64,000 nt of DNA from Toxotes chatareus. Lineage: Eukaryota; Chordata; Actinopteri; Toxotidae. Both the position numbers and the translations under genes were made by a program. The notes beneath the pieces were generated by a model. That model searched no databases, was not told where the DNA came from, and saw only the letters and a program-made list of their open reading frames with translations. The DNA lies in contig JAFBJY010001471.1 in the NCBI GenBank assembly GCA_016801885.1, forward strand, positions 102,203-166,202, read 5' to 3'. Positions 57,959-64,000 of the stretch are shown one piece after another; positions within the stretch are counted from its first letter, which is position 1; each line of letters begins with the position of its first letter.

Positions 57959-59777
57959 ACAGCCTTTCTGCAGTTCCCCACAGCTGGGATCAGTCTCCGT
58001 CGTCCCTCCTCTGATGTGTTGTACTCTTCAGGTCCAACTCAATCCAGAACTGCTCCTCTGACATCTGCAGAACGTGGTAGAGCAGAACAGTGATCTCAGA
58101 GAGTCTCTTCTGATCTGTTCTCTGACTTCAGGAACTCTTGGATCTCCTGATGTGCTGAGCGGTCGTTCATCTCCATCAGACAGAGGAAGATGTTGATGCT
58201 TCTGTCAGGAGAAACATCATATCTGTTCATATCCTTCAGGTTGTTGATGGCTCTCTGGATGATTTCTGGTCTGTTCTCTGTCTGACCCAGAAGGCCTCCT
58301 AAGAGTCTCTGGTTGGACTCAGGAGATATGCCATGAAGGAAGGAAACAAACAGGTCCAGGTGGCCATTTTTACTCTGAAGGATCTCTCCATAACACACTG
58401 AGGAGGACATCAAGTGATGGGTAGCTGCTATTGTTATTTTCAAAATGCTTAAAAGTTTTCCCATTAAAGACTCCTGGCTGAGTCCCAGTGTTTGTAGTCT
58501 TGTCCCAGGAAAGTCCTCAGCCTCTTGTCTTCCTCTGTGTAACAGTGGAACATATAGACTGCAGCCAGAAACTCCTGAATGCTCAGATGAACAAAGCAGT
58601 AGACTGCTCTGGAAGATCACACTCTCTCTTTAAAGATCTCTTATACAAACCCTGAGTAAACTAAGGCCTCTGTGACATCAAGACCACACTGCTCCAGGTC
58701 TTCTTGGTAGAACATGATGTTTCCTTTCTCCAGATGTTCAAACGCCAGCCTCCCCTAGCTTCAGAAGAACTTCCTGTCAGCCCCTGTCAGCTCCTGTGAC
58801 TCGTCTCATGTCCTCATCATACTTGTGCTTCTTCCTTTTGTCTGAACCAGCAGGAAGTGTGAGTACAGGTCAGTCAGGCTCTTGGGCAGCTTTCCTCTAC
58901 TGCTCTGTGGTCAACATGTGCCCAGAACTGTAGCAGAGATCCAGCAGAAGACCGGATGGTACATGATGTGGGAGGCTTCTGGTGAAGTCTTGATATGGGA
59001 GATGGATCCTTCTGGCCTGCTCCTCCTCTCTGAACCCTCTTCCTGAAGTAGTCCTCCTTCTGTGGGTCAGTGAACCCTCTGACCATGTCAACACACTCAG
59101 GAGGGATCTGATTGGCTGCTGCAGTCGCGTGGTGGTTATCCAGAGGCGAGCAGAGGGAAGCAGTTTCCTCTGATGAGGTTTGTCAGCAGCACATCCACTG
59201 AGGTGGACTCTGTAACATCAGTCAGGATCTCGTGTTGTGGAAGTCCAGAGGAAGTCGAGACTCATCCAGACCGTCAAAGATGAACAGAACCTGACCTCTT
59301 CAAACCTGCAGCAGTCCTGCTTCTTTGGTTGATGAACAGTTCCACCAAGCTGAACTTTTTCTTTCTACATTCAGCTCTCTGAATGTGCGAATGGGAAATG
59401 TGAAGTGTATGTCCTAGTTGACTTTGTCTTCAGCCAGTCCAGAGTCAACTTCTGTGTTAAGACTGTTTTCCCAATGCCAGCCAATTCCCTTTGTCATCAC
59501 TGTTCTGATTGGTCCATCTCTCTTCAGGTGGGACTAAATATGTCTTCTTGTCTGATGCTTGTTTTCTGGTCTGGCTGGTTTCCTGGTTTTCTTTTCAATC
59601 TGTCTGACCTCATGTTCATCATTTGGCCTCTCCAGTCCCTCCCTCTTGATGTAGAGCTCTGTGTAGATCTGATTCCAGAGGTTGAGTTTCCTGCTTTGAA
59701 AGTCCCCTCAAGCACACACTGGAACTTCTTCTTCAGAGCAGATTTAAGTTTACATTGACAAACTGCAGCAACATGTC
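57959..59777 (-). CDS. NLR receptor central exon: FISNA, NACHT ATPase and winged-helix region (NLRC3-like)
   Basis: This 1.8-kb exon is the hallmark of the large fish NLR family of cytoplasmic immune sensors. The acceptor (CTATCCAG, exon start 59777) leads into VAAVCQCKLKSALKKKFQCV, the FISNA domain, with CVLEGTFKAGNSTS and IRQEDIF. Walker A is GIGKT at about 59461-59478. Walker B reads LFIFDGLDESRLP at 59257-59287. VTESTSVDVLLTNLIRG, RGFTDPQKEDYFRKR and the EQARRI/SHIKTS segments follow at 58.9-59.2 kb, then LAFEHLEKGNIMFYQEDLEQ (about 58680-58745). A 174-codon open segment (58096-58620) covers the helical end (HLDLFVSFLHGISPESNQRL). The donor is GTAAGT from 57958. Several frame breaks lie between 58.6 and 59.45 kb. 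Whether the gene is alive depends on whether these are consensus errors. Confidence 0.88.
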
Positions 59778-60340
59778 CTGGATAGACAAACAAGAAACAA
59801 CATCAATGACTGATTCATAAAGAAACATGACATATTCATCTCCCTATAGGAACACACATGAACATATTTCCTCCATCTGTTAAGCTGACCTGGGGAGGGC
59901 CATGAGGGCCAATGCACATAGCACTGATTCTGAACCCTGTGGCCCCCCCTCCAGAAAGTAGATTATTCAGTAGCGCCGGTATGCGACGTGAAGGTGGGAG
60001 CGGCGTGGGCTTAACACCGAAGGCCGGACTTTTAGCGCGCTGCACCATTAAAAACGCAGCGCCAACCATAACACGAAATTGAAGTAGTCGGAAGATTACA
60101 ACGTCAACAACATTTAATCTAATCCTATACTCGTCAAGGTAAGACTCTTGCAAAGAAAAATGTTGTTTACAACTTTTATGAATTATAATAGCATCCCTGC
60201 CAGAACACCAGGTGTTAATGTCAGCTTAAGTTGATTGTATGGTTTAGCTTAACGTTAGTTACTATTCTTAATGACGTTATCACAACACAAAATCCAAGGC
60301 CCGTAATGGTAGGATTGCTGAAGTGCACCTCTTAATTGCT
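59777..60340. other. NLR intron, left of the hAT relic
   Basis: Non-coding sequence next to the NACHT exon. The 59940-60060 part is GC-richer (GTAGCGCCGGTATGCGACGT) and may be the 5' terminal region of the hAT-type element, but I cannot find matching terminal inverted repeats. Confidence 0.4.
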
Positions 60341-63150
60341 TTTTGTCTGTAGTGAAAAATGGTAGAAAAAGGACATTACGCCCTATTTCTACAAGAAAGA
60401 CACAGAATGGTGCAGACATTGAGACAGAGCTTCAGATGATGGTGTGAGAGAGCTAAGAGGAGCAAGTTGAGAGCGCCACAGAAGGAGAGTCAGGGGACAT
60501 GGGAGACGTTGATTTTCAGAGAGAGGCCCAGAGCAGCAGAGAGAACAGATGAAGATCCTGGAGGGTGAGGAAGCTGAGACTGAGATAGAGCGCGGAGGCG
60601 GACACAGACAGAAAATATTTGTGCATCTACAAGCACTGGACCATCAGGTATGTGATGTTGAAAAAGACACTATGTTTTGTGTCCCTGAATTCAGGCTTTT
60701 TAGAATATATTAATTTATATTTACTAGAGTGTAAAAATAATTAATTCATACAATTGATAAAGTAGCATTAATAAATAATACAGCTTCAGCAGAGCAATTG
60801 TGTGTTCTGAGTGCCTAAGCAGTGTTAAGTATAGCAGCTTTAGATCTATATGCTGTGTCCATGCAGAATTTATGTTTGACTACATATGTTCGGGTTTATC
60901 TTTCTCCACAGACATCAGCAAAGGTAAACAAGACCCACCAATGCAGCCGGGACCTAAAGATTTTCCAAGGGACCCTGATGGGGACAGGAGGAGGAGCTTC
61001 AAGGCAGCCTGGTACTCACATCCACCCCTGGCTTGAATATTCCAAACAGTTGGACTCCCTATGACATGTTAATACGCTTGCAGACATTTTAGCCTCCTAA
61101 TAGCCAAGACACAAAGTCTTTGACTCACCAGTTGGCTTCTAAAACTGGAAGAAAGCATGTTACAAAACAGGAGGTTTTACGTGCATGCAAGGTCTGAGCG
61201 GCACAAGCAAGCCATGGTTACGTGGAGGGGACTATCAGAGAGCTGCAGCAGCTAATGCAACATGGCCAATGCCTTAAAATAAGGAGCACAACAGACAGAT
61301 CAACGAAAATCGGGCATACATAAAAACAATGGGGAAGTGTTGTTACTCACTGCCACTCAAAACATGGCTCAAAAGAGGTCGCGATGAGTCTGCAGACTAG
61401 GATAATAAAGGAATTTTAAAGCAATTCTCGACACAACGCAAACCATAATAGAGCTATTAAGACAAAGCATGACCTCAATTTCATAATACAAAAATACACA
61501 AGCAAAATAGATTGTAGAATGAGGTTCTGGGCTGTTTAGCAGAACATAGTTCGGAACTGGAAATTACAGAAGAAGTGAAACAGTGAGTTTTTCGGCATCA
61601 CTAGTAGTGAAACAAAATTGTGAAGAAAAAAGAACAGATCTCAGCTCGTACTCAAGGTACTACTGTTGTGGAGCTATCAAGAGAAGTTTCCTCCATTTTG
61701 AATCCCACAGAGAAGCTCGATGCAGCCTTAGGGGCTTAGGAGAAAATAATCCAAATCCTGGAAAATCATGGTCTAAGTACAAAAAGAACCTTATGAAGCC
61801 AGAAAGTTGTAAGCCAGGGCTACTGTTATAGAGTAGGAAGCATTCAGGGTACAAGCGAGAATCAGAGAGAGAGCAAAATATAGCTTCTACATCCATTGCA
61901 CTGCCCACTGTCTAAATTTAGTTCTAGTAGATACAGTCAAAGCTATCCCAGAAGTAGAGGAGTTTTTTCTTACTAGAAAAAAACTGTGGGTGTGTTCACA
62001 TCTGGATCAGCTGTCCATCCTAAATGGCTGGCCATACAAAGAGAGATGTACAAAGGTGTACCAAGAGAGCTCCAGCGTTTGCGTGACACTTTCTTGGGCA
62101 TGTTTCGATTTATAGCTCTACGTAACATTATGGATCGATTGCCTGCCCTGTAGCGACTCCTGCAAGAGATAGCTCAAGAACGTAATGGTGAAAAAAATCT
62201 GTTGAGGCTCGAGGTCTGGCTGGCACAGATAGATTTGAATTCACAGTGCATCTTGTTACGCAACCGTAAAAGTGTTTGGAGAAACAAAACTTCTCTGATA
62301 TGCTACAGTCTTCAACACTTGACATTTCAAAAGCTGTAGATTTGGTTGATGTTTAGTTAAGACATTGAATGATTAGCAGGAGTCGTTTTTTGATGATGTG
62401 GGATGAAGTGTTAAGTGTCTTTTGAACAGTGTGATTCAAATACCACCAGCTGCAAAAGCTACAAAAAACGCTAAGCTCTAAACTCAGCCAGCACTGTGTA
62501 CTTACCACTCTTTGGGCAGAGAGAGTCCGAAAGAGATAAAGATGGGTTCGTGACAAACTTTTTTCTACCCTGTCATTGATCTCTTATGTTCAGTGAGCTT
62601 CAAAGACGATTTCAAGTAAAAACTGTGAAAGTCATGCAATAGCATTCCAGCTCTAAATCCACAAAAGACACCTTCCTTAAAGAGAAAGATCTATTTCATC
62701 GCTATGTTAACTGTATGATTCAAATATTGATGACCTGGGGCATGAGCTACATCTGTTGCAAAAGAATCTTGGAAAGAAAAATCCAGGCTGGGATGCAGAG
62801 ACCCTCGAAAGTACAGTACAGCTTGTACAGTTCATTGAACTCATACAAAGAAGTTTTTTGAGCTCTACAGACTCTTGTAAAATAGCTGTTGCAATCCCAG
62901 TAAGCACCGTTAAGCTTGTGAACGGAGTTTTCCACATTAAAGCTTGTGGAAACTCTACCTTCAGATCCACTATGAATGACGACAGATTAAGCAATCTGGG
63001 TGTCCTTAGCATCGAGTCGAGGGGCAAAGCACTGAGTCTCGACTCATTTGTTGACCGGGTTTGCCCGGAATCACCAAAACTGCAGAATACAGTTGCTGTA
63101 ATAGTAGGGCAGCCTCTTATCAGTGGTTTAAATGTTTTATTAAAATAAAA
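60340..63150 (+). pseudogene. ZMYM1-like / hAT transposase relic (TTF zinc finger protein), in an NLR intron
   Basis: Plus-strand fragments follow the order of the zinc finger MYM-type protein 1-like hAT family. The acidic N-terminus (NGADIETELQMMV, then EQVESATEGESGDMGDVDFQ) lies at 60400-60540. The TTF-type region with DISKGKQDPPMQPGPKDFP, RSFKAAWY and LEYSKQLDSL lies at 60900-61065. The catalytic part has SRYYCCGAIKRSFLHFES (61640-61700) and AHCLNLVLVDTVKAIPEVEE (about 61905-61965). MDRLPAL and LLQEIAQE lie near 62130. The C-terminal dimerisation region has AVAIPVSTVKLVNGVF, STMNDDRLSNLGVLSIESR and LDSFVDRV (62885-63065). The SCERSFS block is missing or altered. Many stops and frameshifts; it is inactive. 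Confidence 0.82.
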
Positions 63151-63341
63151 AGTCAAAAACAAGATTTCGGACCTTATTCTTTTTTGCTGTGGTTTAATGT
63201 GCCCTTCTATCAAAACCCCCTGCCCCAGCCAGGCCCCTCAGTGAAATTCGGTCTAGAACCGCTTACTGCCCTCCATGTCTTGAGACGTTAGTAAATGTCC
63301 CATTTGGTCCATCATGTTGACTCTTAGAGAAATCGTCTTAC

Positions 63342-63570
63342 TGCTGTGCAGACAGTCAGCCAGCTCCTCCTGCTTCATACCCTCAGAAGTTCTACTGTGA
63401 TCTTCACAAAGCCTCTGCTGCTGCTCCTCCTCTGCTCTTCATCCTCACCCTCGTCCAACACCTCCTCATCCTCCCCTGATTCTCTGAGCATTGTGGGTAA
63501 TCTGGACCCACAACCTTCTGGATCTTCAGCCCTTCTTCACAAAGAAGTGACAATGTTCCCTCTCCAGCAG
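63342..63570 (-). CDS. NLR 5' exon upstream of the FISNA-NACHT exon
   Basis: The acceptor TCTGTTCCAG gives a start at 63570. The exon reads LLEREHCHFFVKKGLKIQKV, then PDYPQCSENQG, an acidic stretch DEGEDEEQRRSSSRGFVKIT and VELLRV-MKQEELADCLHS, ending at a GTAAGA donor (63341). This is the conserved exon that in fish NLRs joins directly to VAAVCQRKLKS of the FISNA exon. Phase and content agree with the exon starting at 59777. One or two indels interrupt the acidic segment. The intron to the next exon is about 3.6 kb because of the hAT relic. Confidence 0.78.
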
Positions 63571-63734
63571 CTGGAACAGAAAGGCTATATGAATGACACA
63601 ATCAAAGTAAAACCATGGAGCCAAACATCAGATCCATGTTGGACACACTGACAATCCACTGCTCAAAAAAGTGCAGCATGGAGATTATTGTCAACACAAC
63701 AGATGTCAAAAGTAGTTGATGTCCATGTACAGAC

Positions 63735-63816
63735 CATAAATATGGAGTCCAGGTGTGTTTGATGCTGCTGGACAGACTGAGCACTGGGAACCTCTTCTGG
63801 GCTCTCCTGGTCCACT
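63735..63816 (-). CDS. NLR 5' short exon (HLDSIFM exon)
   Basis: After a CCTCCACAG acceptor (exon start 63816) the minus strand reads VDQESPEEVPSAQSVQQHQT, then HLDSIFM, and meets a GT at 63734. In fish NLRs this segment precedes the LLEENIVxFVKNELK exon, and here the next exon begins LLERE. The donor (GTCTGT) is weaker than usual. The gene's first exon(s) and promoter lie beyond the window. Confidence 0.75.
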
Positions 63817-64000
63817 CTGTGGAGGAATCATGAAGAATTAGCTACATTATGTTTGCAGCATCTGAGCACTTTATGCTTCTTGTACACAACAACAGCTGCT
63901 TTTTATGTTCTGTGGTGACTGTCCTGATTAAAGCAAACACTAATGCTGTGACATTCTCAATGAGAGGAAACAAGCAATCTAATTCTGTACACCATGACCA
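63817..64000. other. NLR intron at the window edge
   Basis: Non-coding. Ordinary composition, with no element recognised. Confidence 0.5.

Noticed and set aside
1..64000. CRISPR arrays, operons, or prokaryotic defence systems
   Set aside because: Repeat arrays lack unique spacers between short identical repeats, and spliced vertebrate-type exons and vertebrate mobile elements show this is animal nuclear DNA.

Overview
The window reads as vertebrate, almost certainly ray-finned (teleost) fish, nuclear DNA. The strongest clues are a fish-type NLR immune receptor gene (FISNA plus NACHT exon followed by repeated short LRR exons), a fish-type zinc finger MYM/hAT transposase relative, a CR1/Rex1-like LINE, Penelope-like retroelements with a GIY-YIG domain, and interspersed repeats familiar from fish genomes. 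There is no bacterial-style gene organisation, and most open frames are chance frames inside repeats. Single-base indels and stretched or collapsed homopolymers are common throughout (worst at about 36.4-57.5 kb), so frameshifts here may be real decay or consensus error.

Layout. 1-2.6 kb: degraded Penelope-like element on the minus strand, running off the left edge. 2.6-4.4 kb: G/T-rich DNA with no recognised gene. 4.4-16.26 kb: at least four tandem-repeat families laid end to end (a short satellite, a 41/58-bp higher-order repeat, a ~650-bp unit, a ~1.1-kb unit, and a ~150-165-bp satellite that appears derived from part of the 1.1-kb unit). 16.3-19.3 kb: AT-rich and unassigned. 19.3-21.9 kb: second, better Penelope-like copy on the minus strand with reverse transcriptase and GIY-YIG remnants. 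21.9-25.2 kb: G-rich flank ending in degenerate TTAGGG-like DNA. 25.6-29.2 kb: the 4.4-5.4 kb satellite family again, with palindromic junctions and an inserted 1.4-kb block. 30.2-35.6 kb: two diverged copies of an unrecognised ~1.9-kb element with degraded minus-strand coding capacity. 35.6-47.6 kb: little recognisable.

47.6-64 kb: a minus-strand NLR gene read from right to left. Two short 5' exons (63.7-63.8 and 63.3-63.6 kb) precede the 1.8-kb FISNA-NACHT exon (57.96-59.78 kb), followed by at least six LRR exon copies (56.4 down to 47.8 kb) in tandemly duplicated ~2.3-kb blocks. A ZMYM1-like hAT relic on the opposite strand occupies the intron before the NACHT exon. A LINE and a shorter retroposon interrupt individual LRR blocks; neighbouring uninterrupted blocks show the pre-insertion state.

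Taken together the window looks like a repeat-rich, possibly subtelomeric region next to an expanding NLR cluster. I found no convincing evidence of a wholly new biological system. The most interesting items are the satellite succession and its nested origin, the LRR block duplications with dated insertions, the unrecognised duplicated element at 30-35 kb, and a small GC-rich fold-back insertion inside the first Penelope copy.
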